Assembly (NCBI RefSeq): GCF_017377775.1
Contig: NZ_JAFVLN010000014.1
Span: 124,001-188,000, forward strand
Reading direction: 5' to 3'
Length of the DNA: 64,000 bases
Source: Streptomyces sp. VRA16 Mangrove soil
GTDB taxonomy: Bacteria; Actinomycetota; Actinomycetes; Streptomycetales; Streptomycetaceae
Part shown: positions 8,180 to 19,044 of the stretch, one piece after another
How positions within the stretch are numbered: position 1 is the first letter of the stretch
How the letters are laid out: each line of letters begins with the position of its first letter
Notes under the pieces: generated by a model
Told to the model about the DNA's origin: nothing
Seen by the model: only the letters and a program-made list of their open reading frames with translations
The model's database searches: none
Translations under genes and position numbers: made by a program

Positions 8180-8210
8180 CGTGGGGCCGTCGGGGGATGA
8201 CGGCCCCACG
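8180..8210. terminator. Convergent terminator hairpin
   Basis: A 12-bp perfect stem (CGTGGGGCCGTC / GACGGCCCCACG) with a 7-nt loop, between the regulator (+) and the substrate-binding protein gene (-). Confidence 0.6.
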
Positions 8211-8235
8211 CAGGTCGAGGGTTGTGCGGTCGCGG

Positions 8236-9300
8236 CTACTTGGCGGCCTTCTCGACGAACTCGGTGGTGTACGTCTTCTCCAGGTCCACGTTGGCGTTCT
8301 TGATGTTGGGGTTGAACGCCTTGAGCACGCTCTCAACTGTTGACGGGCCGTCCTTGGGCATGACGCCGTCCTTGGTGAACATCGGCAGGGTGTCCTTGAT
8401 CGACTCGGCGTAGAGGGCCTTGTCACCCTGCGAATAGTCGGCCGGCATCTTGGCGGCGATCTCCGTGGCACTGTGCGTGGACATCCACTGGAGCGTCTTG
8501 ACGAAGGCGTTGGCGAGCTTCTGCACGGTGGCCTTGTGGCTGTTGACCCAGTCCGTCTGCATGTACAGGCTCGACGACGGGTACGGGCCGCCGAGCGCCT
8601 TCTGCGAGCCCTCCGGCGTCCGCATGTCGACGAGGACCTTGCCGAGGTCCTTCTTCAGGATGGTGGCGACGGTGGGGTCCGTCGTCATACCGCCGTCGAT
8701 GGAGCCCTTCTGCAGCGCGGAGATGAAGGTCGGACCGGCGCCGACGGCGACCGGCGTGAACTCGCTGACCTTCACCCCGTTCTTCACGGCCAGGTACTTG
8801 GTGAGGAAGTCCGTGGACGAGCCGAGTCCGGTGATGCCGAGCTTCTTGCCCTTGAAGTCCTTGGGCGAGGTGATGTCGCCGTCGGCCTTCTTGGAGACGA
8901 CCTCGACCTCGCCGGGCGCGTGCGAGAACTGCACGACGGACTCGACGTGCTTGCCCTTGGTCTGGAGGTCGAGCGTGTGGTCGTAGAAGCCGACCGCGCC
9001 CTGGACCTGCCCGGAGACGAGTGCCGTCTCGGCCTGCACACCGGCGGGCTCGGTGAGGAGCTCGACGTTCAGGCCCTCGTCGGAGAAGTAGCCGAGCCGC
9101 TGGGTGAGCATCGCGGGCATGTAGATGACCTTGTCCAGGCCACCGACCATGATCTTGACCTTCTCGCCCTTGCCGCCCCCTCCCGAGCCGCTGCCGGAGT
9201 TCGACGAGGTGCTGGAGGCATCGTCGGCGCAGGCGGTGAGGGAGGTCAGGGCCAGCAGGCCGGCGGCGGCCAGCGATGCGTAACGGGCGGTCTTGCGCAT
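8236..9300 (-). CDS. ABC transporter substrate-binding lipoprotein, NitT/TauT (SsuA/THI5-like)
   Basis: A 354-residue lipoprotein. The signal peptide ends with lipobox LTAC (Cys24), followed by a Ser/Gly linker and an SsuA/THI5-like periplasmic-binding fold (VKIMVGGLDKVIYMPAMLTQRLGYF; later the ITGLGSSTDF loop). It captures a small solute at the outer face of the membrane; family ligands include sulfonates, nitrate, taurine and pyrimidine precursors of thiamine. The ligand cannot be told from sequence. It is the first component by function but last in the transcription order: ATPase (11071), permease (10266), then this gene after about 95 bases, all on the minus strand. Confidence 0.9.
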   Translation of the reverse strand: MRKTARYASLAAAGLLALTSLTACADDASSTSSNSGSGSGGGGKGEKVKIMVGGLDKVIYMPAMLTQRLGYFSDEGLNVELLTEPAGVQAETALVSGQVQGAVGFYDHTLDLQTKGKHVESVVQFSHAPGEVEVVSKKADGDITSPKDFKGKKLGITGLGSSTDFLTKYLAVKNGVKVSEFTPVAVGAGPTFISALQKGSIDGGMTTDPTVATILKKDLGKVLVDMRTPEGSQKALGGPYPSSSLYMQTDWVNSHKATVQKLANAFVKTLQWMSTHSATEIAAKMPADYSQGDKALYAESIKDTLPMFTKDGVMPKDGPSTVESVLKAFNPNIKNANVDLEKTYTTEFVEKAAK

Positions 9301-9396
9301 GGGTGTTCACGTCCTTGTGAAGTGGCGGTGCGGGAGCGGGGAGCGAACGGGCCCCGCGGGAGCGGAAGTTGAGAGGTGGGCCCGGGGAGCGGAGGG

Positions 9397-10266
9397 TCAG
9401 CGGTCGGAGTCCGACGGCTTCCAGCGGAAGATGCGCCGCTCGGCGAAGGTGAGCAGTCCCTCGGCCGCCAGTGCGACCACGGCGAGGATCACCATGGCGG
9501 CGTAGACACCGGCCGCGTTGAAGGTGCCCTGGGACTGGGCGACGAGCAGGCCGATGCCCTTGGTGGCGCCGATGTACTCGCCGACGATGGCGCCGATGAG
9601 GGCGAAGCCGAAGCTGACGTGGAGGCTGGTGAAGATCCACGAGGTGGCCGACGGGATGACGACCTGAAGGGTCACGCGCCGGTCGCTCGCGCCGAGGATG
9701 CGGGCGTTGGCGACCAGGTTGCGATCGACCTCGCGGGCGCCCTGGAAGGCGTTGAAGAAGACGGGGAAAAAGACGAGGACGACGGCCGAGGCGACCTTGG
9801 AGGCCGGGCCGAGACCGAACCAGATGACGAAGATCGGCGCGAGCACGATGCGCGGGATCGAGTTGAGCACCTTGATGTACGGGCCGAGGACATCGGCGAG
9901 GAACACGATCCGGCCGAGTGCGATGCCCAGGATCACACCGGCGATCACGCCGATGATCCAGCCGAGCAGCGCCTCGTGCAGGGTGAACCAGACCTGTTCG
10001 CCGAGCGACCCGAGCGCGGTGCCGTGCAGCACCCACTGCTGGATCTGGTCCCAGATCTTCGACGGCATGGAGAAGTTGAACGGGTCGATGACCGCGGCCC
10101 GCGCGAGCACCTCCCACAGCCCGAGGACGGCGACCAGGAGCACCGCGCGTACGAGCATGATCACCGCCTTGCGACGGCGGGCGGCGCGGGCGCGGGACTG
10201 CGCGCGGTCGAGGGTCTTGACCGGCTGCTGCGCGTCGGCCGGGGTGGTGGCGACGTCAGGCGACAT
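9397..10266 (-). CDS. ABC transporter permease, NitT/TauT type
   Basis: A 289-residue inner-membrane permease. A basic N-terminus is followed by about six membrane segments and the binding-protein-dependent transport motif near the EAA loop (ALEGFQGAREVD-like region, here NAFQGAREVDRNLVANARILGAS). ATG 10266 is preferred: it has a GAGG ribosome site and overlaps the end of the ATPase gene by 11 bases, implying coupling. A GTG at 10275 is possible. It works with the flanking ATPase and the lipoprotein receptor. The substrate is unknown. Confidence 0.9.
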   Translation of the reverse strand: MSPDVATTPADAQQPVKTLDRAQSRARAARRRKAVIMLVRAVLLVAVLGLWEVLARAAVIDPFNFSMPSKIWDQIQQWVLHGTALGSLGEQVWFTLHEALLGWIIGVIAGVILGIALGRIVFLADVLGPYIKVLNSIPRIVLAPIFVIWFGLGPASKVASAVVLVFFPVFFNAFQGAREVDRNLVANARILGASDRRVTLQVVIPSATSWIFTSLHVSFGFALIGAIVGEYIGATKGIGLLVAQSQGTFNAAGVYAAMVILAVVALAAEGLLTFAERRIFRWKPSDSDR

Positions 10267-11071
10267 CAGCGGCACCTCGCTCCCGGGTGATGCGGACCTC
10301 TTCGCCGAGCGACTCCCAGATCTCGCGGTAGATCTCGATGAACCGCGGTTCCAGGCGGATCGATTCGACCTTGCGGGGGCGCGGCAGGTCGATGTCGAAG
10401 ACCTGCTTGACGGTGGCGGGTCCTGCCGTCATCACGACGACCTTGTCGGCGAGGGCGATGGACTCCTCCAGGTCGTGGGTGACGAACACGACGGAGGCGC
10501 CCGTGCCCTCCCACAGTTCGAGGAGCTCGTCCGACATCAGCGCCCTGGTCTGCACGTCGAGCGCCGAGAAGGGCTCGTCCATCAGCAGGATCTCGGGGTC
10601 GTTGACGAAGGTGGCGGCGAGGGCTACGCGCTTGCGCTGGCCGCCCGAGAGCTGGTGCGGGTAGCGGTCCTCGAAGGCCGAGAGGCCGACGCGGGCGAGC
10701 CAGGCTCGGGCCTTCTCCTTGGCCTCCGCCTTGGGGACGCCGCGGAAGCGCGGGCCGGCCATGACGTTCGACAGCACGGTGCGCCAGGGGAAGGTGGCGT
10801 CCTGCTGGAAGACGAAGCCGACCTTGTCGCCGACGCCGCGGACCGGCTCACCGACGACCAGCACCTCGCCGTCGGAGGGCTCCTCGAGTCCGCTGACCAG
10901 CGTCAGCGTCGTCGACTTGCCGCAGCCGGTGGGGCCGACGACGGCCACGAACTCGCCGCGCTGCACGGTCAGATCGAGGTCCCTGACCGCGGTGTGCAGC
11001 CCGCCGGACGGGGTTTTGAACGTTTTGCCCGCGCCCCTCAACTCGATGGCGGGATGTGTGTCTGTGCTCAT
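10256..11071 (-). CDS. ABC transporter ATP-binding protein, NitT/TauT type
   Basis: A 271-residue ATPase with Walker A GPTGCGKST, Q-loop VFQQDATFPW, signature LSGGQRKRVALA, Walker B LLMDEPFSAL and switch His in VTHDLEE. All are intact. It energises import through the permease encoded immediately downstream. The start is ATG 11071; the frame is open to 11143 but the extra residues are not conserved in type. The gene diverges from a CitB-type response regulator (start 11238), and the 166-bp gap carries a direct repeat that could be the regulator's target. Confidence 0.93.
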   Translation of the reverse strand: MSTDTHPAIELRGAGKTFKTPSGGLHTAVRDLDLTVQRGEFVAVVGPTGCGKSTTLTLVSGLEEPSDGEVLVVGEPVRGVGDKVGFVFQQDATFPWRTVLSNVMAGPRFRGVPKAEAKEKARAWLARVGLSAFEDRYPHQLSGGQRKRVALAATFVNDPEILLMDEPFSALDVQTRALMSDELLELWEGTGASVVFVTHDLEESIALADKVVVMTAGPATVKQVFDIDLPRPRKVESIRLEPRFIEIYREIWESLGEEVRITRERGAADVA

Positions 11072-11111
11072 GGCCCCGGACCGTAGGCGGGAGGGGCATG
11101 CGGGCATCAGT

Positions 11112-11148
11112 CTTGTGTGCGCAAGCGGGACTTCTGCTTGCAAGAGGG
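11112..11148 (+). promoter_or_regulatory. Direct repeat between the ABC importer and the orphan regulator
   Basis: Two 18-bp units, CTTGTGTGCGCAAGCGGG (11112-11129) and CTTCTGCTTGCAAGAGGG (11131-11148), agree at 13 of 18 positions and are 19 bp apart. Each holds a CTTG/CAAG-like dyad. Candidate response-regulator sites controlling one or both divergent genes. Confidence 0.45.
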
Positions 11149-11237
11149 TGTTGTGCTCGTTTTGCTCGGGCTAAAACTGCTGAGCCACCGCACGGGCTCG
11201 ACAGCTCGCTCGCCTGGCCTTGAGGGAGAGAGGCCCG

Positions 11238-11930
11238 ATGATTGCCGTCCTGGTAGTCGATGATGACTTCCGTGTCGCAGAGATCAACGCACGGTACGTG
11301 GGAAAGGTTCCCGGGTTCCGCGTCACCGCCCGTGCGCACAACGCGGCGCAGGCGCTGGCGATCGTGGAACGCGAGGAGATCGATCTGATCCTGCTCGACC
11401 ACTATCTGCCGGACATGACGGGTCTCGAACTCGTCCCTCTCATGCGGGAACGCGGGCACGGCACCGACGTCATCATGATCACGGCGGCCGGTGACGTGGA
11501 CACCGTGCAGTCCGCGATGCGCCTCGGCGCCCTGCACTATCTGGTCAAGCCGTTCACGTTCGCGGCGCTGCGGGCCCGGCTCGAGTCGTACGCGGCACTG
11601 CGTCGCACCGTCGCCCGGATCGGCGGCCGGGGTGTGGCGGGCCAGGAGCAGGTCGACCGGATCTTCGGCGCGCTGCGCACGGTGCCCGCGCCGTCCTCGC
11701 CGGGGCTGCCCAGCGGGCACTCGGAGCCGACCAGCGATCTCATCTGCGGGGTGCTGCACCACGCCGACGAGCCGCTGTCGGCCCACGAGGTGGCCGCCCG
11801 CACGGGCCTGAGCCGGTCCACGGCGCAGCGCTATCTGCGCACGCTGGAGCAGTCCGGGCGGCTGCGGCTCTCCCTCAAGTACGGCGACACGGGGCGCCCC
11901 GAGCACCGGTACGCCTGGGTGACGCCCTGA
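11238..11930 (+). CDS. CitB-type response regulator without a neighbouring kinase
   Basis: A 230-residue paralogue of the regulator at 7443: MIAVLVVDDDFRVAEINARYVGKV at the N-terminus, phospho-acceptor Asp in LLDHYLPDMTG, VKPFTFAALRARLESYAALR, and a C-terminal HTH (LSAHEVAARTGLSRSTAQRYLRTLEQSG). No kinase gene adjoins it. It may receive phosphate from the CitA-type kinase at 5737 or act alone. ATG 11238 follows a GGGAGAGAGG ribosome site. Divergent orientation from the ABC ATPase suggests it regulates that importer. Confidence 0.88.
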   Translation: MIAVLVVDDDFRVAEINARYVGKVPGFRVTARAHNAAQALAIVEREEIDLILLDHYLPDMTGLELVPLMRERGHGTDVIMITAAGDVDTVQSAMRLGALHYLVKPFTFAALRARLESYAALRRTVARIGGRGVAGQEQVDRIFGALRTVPAPSSPGLPSGHSEPTSDLICGVLHHADEPLSAHEVAARTGLSRSTAQRYLRTLEQSGRLRLSLKYGDTGRPEHRYAWVTP

Positions 11931-11973
11931 ACCAAGGTGGCGCCCCGAGCGCGGTGCGGCCACCGGGGGGGGT

Positions 11974-12020
11974 ACGGCCCCGACGGCCCGCCTGCGGCTG
12001 GTGCGGACCGTCGGGGCCGT
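11974..12020. terminator. Convergent terminator hairpin
   Basis: A 13-bp perfect stem ACGGCCCCGACGG / CCGTCGGGGCCGT with a 21-nt loop, between the orphan regulator (+) and the symporter (-). Confidence 0.5.
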
Positions 12021-12023
12021 GGA

Positions 12024-13634
12024 TCACACGGCCCCGGCACCCGTGAGGGCGCGCACCTCGGTCTCCGCGTGCTTGGCCTCGTCCGGCGGTTCGGCCGACG
12101 TCACCGTGCCCAGCCAGCCCGCCAGGAAGCCGAGCGGGATGGAGACGAGCCCGGGGTTCTCCAGCGGGAAGTACTGGAAGTCCACGCCGGGGAACAGGGA
12201 GGTCGGGCTCCCGGAGACCACCGGCGACAGCAGGACGAGCACGACCGAGGGAACGAGCCCGCCGTACACCGACCACACCGCCCCGCGCGTCGTGAAGTTC
12301 CGCCAGAACAGCGAGTAGAGCAGCACCGGCAGATTGGCCGACGCGGCGACGGCGAAGGCCAGGCCGACCAGGAACGCGACGTTGAGATCGCGCGCGAGCA
12401 GCCCGAGCCCGATCGCGAGCACGCCGATCCCGGCCGCGGCGATCCGCGCCACCGACACCTCGCTGCGCTCCTTGCCCACGGGCCTGCCCGAGCTGTCGCG
12501 GCGGCGGAGCGACGCGTACAGATCGTGCGCCACGGACGCCGAGGAGGCCAGCGTGATCCCGGCGACGACGGCGAGGATGGTGGCGAAGGCGACCGCGGCG
12601 ACACACGCGAACAGCACGGTGCCTCCCGTGGAGTCCGCACCGCCGCCCAGGTCGAGGGCGAGCAGCGGAACCGCCGTGTTCCCCGCGGCATTTGAGCCCC
12701 GTACGGCGTCGGAGCCGACGATGGCGGCCGCGCCGAAGCCCAGCACGATCGTCATCAGGTAGAAGCTGCCGATGAGGCCGATGGACCAGATGACCGAGCG
12801 GCGTGCGGCCCGCGCGGTCGGCACCGTGTAGAAGCGCGACAGGATGTGCGGGAGTCCCGCCGTGCCGAGCACGAGCGCCAGGCCCAGGCTGATGAAGTCG
12901 AAGCGCGCGGTCCAGCTTCCGCCGTACTTCAACCCGGGCACCAGGAAGTCGGAGCCGTGCCCGCTGCGCGCCGCGGCCGAACGCAGCAGCTGGTCGAAGT
13001 CGCCGTGGAAGCGTGCCAGGACGAGCACCGTCAGGGTGATCGCCCCGCCCATGAGCAGGACGGCCTTCACGATCTGGATCCAGGTGGTGGCCCGCATCCC
13101 TCCCATCGACACATAGATCACCATGAGCGCGCCCACGCCGACGACGGTCCATGACTGCGCGGCTCCGCTCTTCCCACCGAGCAGCAGCGCGACCAGGCTT
13201 CCCGCGCCCACCATCTGCGCCACCAGATAGAGAACGGACACGGTGACCGAGGAAGTTCCCGCGGCGATGCGCACGGGACGCTCCCGCATCCGTGCCGCCA
13301 CGACGTCGGCGAGCGTGAACCGGCCGCAGTTGCGCACCAGTTCGGCGACCAGGAAGAGGACGACGAGCCAGGCCACGAGGAAGCCCACGGAGTAGAGCAG
13401 CCCGTCGTACCCGAAGAGCGCGATGACGCCCGAGATGCCGAGGAAGGAGGCGGCGGACATGTAGTCGCCCGCGATGGCAAAACCGTTCTCCATGGGCGAG
13501 AACAGCCGGCCGCCCGCGTAGAACTCCTCCGCCGATCCGTGCCGGTTGCGGCTCACCCACGTCGTGATCGCGAGCGTCACCGCCACGAACGCGCTGAACA
13601 GCACCAGCGCCAGGGTCTGATGCATGCCGGTCAC
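12024..13634 (-). CDS. Sodium:solute symporter, cation/acetate (ActP) type
   Basis: A 536-residue member of the SSS family with about 13 membrane helices. The N-terminus TLALVLFSAFVAVTLAITTWVSRNRHGSAEEFYAGGR and GDYMSAASFLGISG are typical of acetate permeases. It probably imports acetate or a related short carboxylate with a cation. The start is GTG 13634, which overlaps the stop of the upstream DUF485 gene (GTGA); the more usual-looking ATG lies nine bases in. The DUF485-symporter pairing is standard for ActP systems and supports the assignment. I see no dedicated regulator, though a NarL-type system lies upstream. Confidence 0.88.
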   Translation of the reverse strand: MTGMHQTLALVLFSAFVAVTLAITTWVSRNRHGSAEEFYAGGRLFSPMENGFAIAGDYMSAASFLGISGVIALFGYDGLLYSVGFLVAWLVVLFLVAELVRNCGRFTLADVVAARMRERPVRIAAGTSSVTVSVLYLVAQMVGAGSLVALLLGGKSGAAQSWTVVGVGALMVIYVSMGGMRATTWIQIVKAVLLMGGAITLTVLVLARFHGDFDQLLRSAAARSGHGSDFLVPGLKYGGSWTARFDFISLGLALVLGTAGLPHILSRFYTVPTARAARRSVIWSIGLIGSFYLMTIVLGFGAAAIVGSDAVRGSNAAGNTAVPLLALDLGGGADSTGGTVLFACVAAVAFATILAVVAGITLASSASVAHDLYASLRRRDSSGRPVGKERSEVSVARIAAAGIGVLAIGLGLLARDLNVAFLVGLAFAVAASANLPVLLYSLFWRNFTTRGAVWSVYGGLVPSVVLVLLSPVVSGSPTSLFPGVDFQYFPLENPGLVSIPLGFLAGWLGTVTSAEPPDEAKHAETEVRALTGAGAV

Positions 13635-14164
13635 CACTGGCCGCCCTCGCTCCGAGCCGAACCGTTCATGCGCGCGGGCGTGGTGATGCCGCGTGTCATC
13701 TCCTGGGTGTCCCACCGAAGTTCGAGCGCGGCACGGTCGCGGCGCAGCCGCGCATGACGCGCGTACAGCCACGTCAGCAAGAAGGTGCTGGCGAACTGGC
13801 CGAGCCCGGCCACCATCGCCACGTTCACCGCGCCCGAGACCGGGCGGGCCATCAGTTCCGGCGCGGTCGTGGCAGCCACCACGTACGCGACGTACCAGGT
13901 GAAGAAGACCGCGACCGCGGGAACGACGAACCTCCGGTAGCGTCCGCGCACTTCCTGGAAGGCGTCGCTGCGCTGCACCTCCAAATAGATGCCCGCCGCG
14001 CTCCGCTGCCTCGGTACGGGCCGGGCGGGCGCGGCGGGCGCCGGTGCGCCCGTGCCGTCCAACTCGCCCCATCCCGAGGCCAGCGCGTCGTGCCAGGGAT
14101 CGCTGATGCCACCACGATCTCCGGCCCGGGGCTGCGCCGTCTCGCGCCCGTCTTGCTTCTCCAC
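13631..14164 (-). CDS. DUF485 membrane protein, symporter partner
   Basis: A 177-residue protein. About 80 residues of Pro/Ala-rich cytoplasmic leader precede the DUF485 core (RYRRFVVPAVAVFFTWYVAYVVAATTAPELM) with two membrane helices and a basic C-terminus. Small DUF485 proteins (YjcH) are regularly encoded before ActP symporters; the role is not settled. The GTG start has a strong AAGGAGAG ribosome site four bases upstream. The stop overlaps the symporter start, so the pair is coupled. The N-terminal leader is longer than in E. coli YjcH, as often in Streptomyces. Confidence 0.85.
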   Translation of the reverse strand: MEKQDGRETAQPRAGDRGGISDPWHDALASGWGELDGTGAPAPAAPARPVPRQRSAAGIYLEVQRSDAFQEVRGRYRRFVVPAVAVFFTWYVAYVVAATTAPELMARPVSGAVNVAMVAGLGQFASTFLLTWLYARHARLRRDRAALELRWDTQEMTRGITTPARMNGSARSEGGQW

Positions 14165-14382
14165 CGAACTCTCCTTGTCCGCGGCCCACGTCGGCCGCGT
14201 GCCAAGGATGGACAGAACGGGAAGATCCCGGACTCAGCTCACAAGTCCTTCACCCCATTAGGTGATGGCGCGGGGGTGAGGTCCTGCGCTCAGGCCCCCG
14301 GTCGTCCACTCGAAGGGTGACCTCCGGGGGCTCCGGGGCCTTCTGGGGCGGGCGGAGCGGAACGACGGGCCCGGGTCGTGGC

Positions 14383-15093
14383 TCAGGACAGCGTCGACCC
14401 CGGCGGCTTCGCGAGCCCGTGCCGGTAGGCGTAACGCACCGCCTGCGCGCGGTCCTTGAGCCCGGTCTTCGCGAACAGGTTGTTGATGTGGGTCTTCACC
14501 GTCGCCGTAGAGACGTGGAGCTCCCGGGCGATCTCCTGGTTCGTCAGACCGTCGGCGATCAGCCCGAGGACCTCGGCCTCCCGCGCCGTCAGTCCGTCCG
14601 GCGGCTCCTTCGGCTCGGGCGTCACGGCGGGAGCGGGCTGCGAGAGTCTCTCCAGCAGTCTCCGCTGGATCTTCGGGGAGAGCCCGGCGTCGCCGGACAG
14701 CACGTCCTCGACGGCCCGCACGATCTCTTCCCCACCGGCGTCCTTCGTGAGATAGCCCCGCGCGCCCGCCGTGAGGGCCGGGAACAACGACTCGTCGTCC
14801 GCGTAGGTGGTCAGCACGACCACCTGGGTGCCCGGGTACTCGGCCCTGATCCGCCTGGTCGCCTCGACCCCGTCGCAGCGCGGCATGCGCAGGTCCATCA
14901 GGACGACGTCCGGCGCCAGTTCGGCCACGAGCGCCACCGCTTCCTCGCCATCTCCCCCGGAGCCGACCACCTCGATCCCGGGCAGCAGCCCGAGCAGCAT
15001 CACGATGCCTTCCCGCACCACCGTCTGGTCGTCCACCACCACGACCCGGGCCGCCGGCCTGCTCCCGCTCCCCGCCCCTTCCGTCCCGCTCAT
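14383..15093 (-). CDS. NarL/FixJ-type response regulator
   Basis: A 236-residue regulator. Receiver domain about 16-135 with VVVVDDQTVVREG, phospho-acceptor Asp in DVVLMDLRMPRCDG and LTKDA; then a linker and a LuxR-type HTH (LTAREAEVLGLIADGLTNQEIARELHVSTATVKTHINNLFAKTGL). ATG overlaps the kinase stop (ATGA), so kinase and regulator are coupled. Third gene of the 16750-14383 operon. Targets are unknown. Confidence 0.93.
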   Translation of the reverse strand: MSGTEGAGSGSRPAARVVVVDDQTVVREGIVMLLGLLPGIEVVGSGGDGEEAVALVAELAPDVVLMDLRMPRCDGVEATRRIRAEYPGTQVVVLTTYADDESLFPALTAGARGYLTKDAGGEEIVRAVEDVLSGDAGLSPKIQRRLLERLSQPAPAVTPEPKEPPDGLTAREAEVLGLIADGLTNQEIARELHVSTATVKTHINNLFAKTGLKDRAQAVRYAYRHGLAKPPGSTLS

Positions 15094-16247
15094 ACGGGAA
15101 CCTTCAACGTGACCACAAACCCCTCCTCGTACGGCCCGGCATCGAGCGTGCCACCCAACAACTCGGCGCGCTCCCTCATCCCCAACAGACCGTAACCGGA
15201 ACCACTGACAGTGAGCTCCTCGTGAGGCCGGGACGCCCCCGAATCCCGTATTTCCAGGGTCACTTCGGTCGGCCGGTACTCCAGCCGCATCGCCGTCTTC
15301 GCGCCGGGCGCGTGCTTGCGTACGTTCGTCAGGGCTTCCTGCGCGACTCTGCGCACCGCCTGGGACGCCTCCACCGTGAGCGGTCTGCGCTCGCCCTCTA
15401 CCGTGAGCGTGGCCCCGTCCGCGGACCCGGTCAGCTCCTTCAGGAAGTCCTCCAGCGGCGTCATCTCGCCACGCAGCGCCGACAGGGCCTGCCGGGTCTC
15501 CGAGAGCCCGTCACGGGCCATGCCGCGGGCCGCGACGACCCGGTCCAGGATCTGCTCCCGGTCGGCGCCGCGCTCGATCAGCAGCCGGGCCGCCTCGAGG
15601 TGCACGAGCTGCGCGGAGAGGCTGTGGGCGAGCACGTCGTGGATCTCGCGGGCGATCCTGGAGCGCTCGGCGAGCGCCGCCGACTCGGCCTCCGCGACCC
15701 GTGCGGCACGCTCCTGGACGAGCAGTCGCTGGGCGTTGCCCCGGGCTTCCGCGTCGAGGCGCAGGACGTACCCGGACAGGCACAGTCCGATGGCGATGGC
15801 CGCGGTGGTCAGCCACGGGTCGTCGTTGTCGATCGCGAACCCGGTCAGGGCGACCGCGAGCAGGGGCACTCCCGCCACGAGCGGCATGCGCTCGATGGCC
15901 GTGACGGCACAGCCGCACCACAGCACGGAGGCCGGCCCGAAGAATCCCGCGTGCTGGGCCAGCACCGCCACACAGAGCAGGAAGCCGAGCAGCCCCACCG
16001 AGGGCCACAGCCGGTGACGGAGGGTGGTGTGGAAGAACGCCCAGGCGGCGGCTCCACAGGCGAGCAGGACAACCGGGGCGACCACCAGCGTCCAGTCCTG
16101 GACGTCCCGCTGGGTGACCACGGTCCACACCAGGATCCCGAGCAGGGTCACCCGTACGGCCCTGGTGAGCAGGCGCCGGGCGCGGGTCAGGCCCTCACGG
16201 GAGAGGGCCTCCCGTGAAGGCCATTCCGTCCAGTTCCTGCGGATCAC
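15090..16247 (-). CDS. NarL-partner sensor histidine kinase (HisKA_3)
   Basis: A 385-residue membrane kinase. About five or six hydrophobic helices in the first 165 residues, then the dimerisation/phospho-acceptor region with His in AREIHDVLAHSLSAQ and an ATPase domain with EALTNVRKHAPG and GYGLLGMRERAELLGG. No large extracellular sensor domain is seen, so it likely senses through the membrane helices. GTG 16247 overlaps the stop of the DUF1453 gene (GTGA), giving a three-gene coupled operon. The frame is open 15 bases further upstream. Confidence 0.92.
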   Translation of the reverse strand: MIRRNWTEWPSREALSREGLTRARRLLTRAVRVTLLGILVWTVVTQRDVQDWTLVVAPVVLLACGAAAWAFFHTTLRHRLWPSVGLLGFLLCVAVLAQHAGFFGPASVLWCGCAVTAIERMPLVAGVPLLAVALTGFAIDNDDPWLTTAAIAIGLCLSGYVLRLDAEARGNAQRLLVQERAARVAEAESAALAERSRIAREIHDVLAHSLSAQLVHLEAARLLIERGADREQILDRVVAARGMARDGLSETRQALSALRGEMTPLEDFLKELTGSADGATLTVEGERRPLTVEASQAVRRVAQEALTNVRKHAPGAKTAMRLEYRPTEVTLEIRDSGASRPHEELTVSGSGYGLLGMRERAELLGGTLDAGPYEEGFVVTLKVPV

Positions 16248-16750
16248 CTGTGGTCCTCCCACACGGGCTGCGCGACAGGACCAACGTACGCCGAACGCTC
16301 ACGGTCGGCCCTGAGCATCAGCAGTCCCGAGCGGACCAGGAGGGAGACGGCGAAGCCCAGCATCAGGCTGGAGCTTCCGAGGTGGATGCCCACGGCCAGG
16401 CCGATCCCGAGGATGCCCGCACGGGTCGCGATCCCGGCCAGCCAGGTGCCGACCGTCGCGGCCGTGCCCTTGGTCCAGGCATCGCCCTGCTCGTCGACCC
16501 ACAACCGTGTGGTGTACGCCCAGCCGACTCCGATGCCGGCGCTGACGAGCAGGCCGACGGCGAGCAGGACGACGGATCCGGTCGTGTGGTGCGGGTCGGT
16601 CAGGGAGCCGTTCCGGACCGCGACGACGCCGAGGATCACGGGCAGCACCCACCATTTGCGGTCGGCCGCGAGCCGCTCGGTCCTGAACTGGCGGACGAGG
16701 ACGAGGGCCACGACAACGACGATCGTCAGCGCGGTGGCGGCTGCGGACAT
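16244..16750 (-). CDS. DUF1453-family membrane protein
   Basis: A 168-residue protein with about five hydrophobic segments. N-terminus AATALTIVVVVALVLVRQF, later VVLLAVGLLVSAGIGVGWAYTTRLWVDEQG, then GIGLAVGIHLGSSSLMLGFAVSLLVRSG. It resembles the CcdC/DUF1453 group often encoded with two-component systems in Streptomyces. First gene of the operon; its stop is coupled to the kinase start, so it may be part of the sensing unit. That role is inference from context. Confidence 0.75.
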   Translation of the reverse strand: MSAAATALTIVVVVALVLVRQFRTERLAADRKWWVLPVILGVVAVRNGSLTDPHHTTGSVVLLAVGLLVSAGIGVGWAYTTRLWVDEQGDAWTKGTAATVGTWLAGIATRAGILGIGLAVGIHLGSSSLMLGFAVSLLVRSGLLMLRADRERSAYVGPVAQPVWEDHR

Positions 16751-16854
16751 GACGGCCTCCGTAAAGCATGGTGAGCGGATGGGTTCAACGCTCTGGACGC
16801 TACGGAAATCGGCAGGTCAGGAGATCGGAGCGGGGGTGGATCGAGGGTGGAAAA

Positions 16855-16882
16855 GGGCTCTCCACCCGGGGGTGGAGAGCCC
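16855..16882 (-). terminator. parE terminator
   Basis: Perfect 13-bp arms GGGCTCTCCACCC / GGGTGGAGAGCCC. On the minus strand the stem is followed by CTTTTCC, making it a good intrinsic terminator for parE, about 40 bp past its stop. Confidence 0.8.
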
Positions 16883-16920
16883 TTCTGGGAGCGCTTGTCG
16901 CACGGCCCGGCGGCCCTGCG

Positions 16921-19044
<2,124 letters not shown>

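Noticed and set aside
14165..14382. Gap between the DUF485 gene and the NarL-type regulator
   Set aside because: No convincing terminator or ORF seen.
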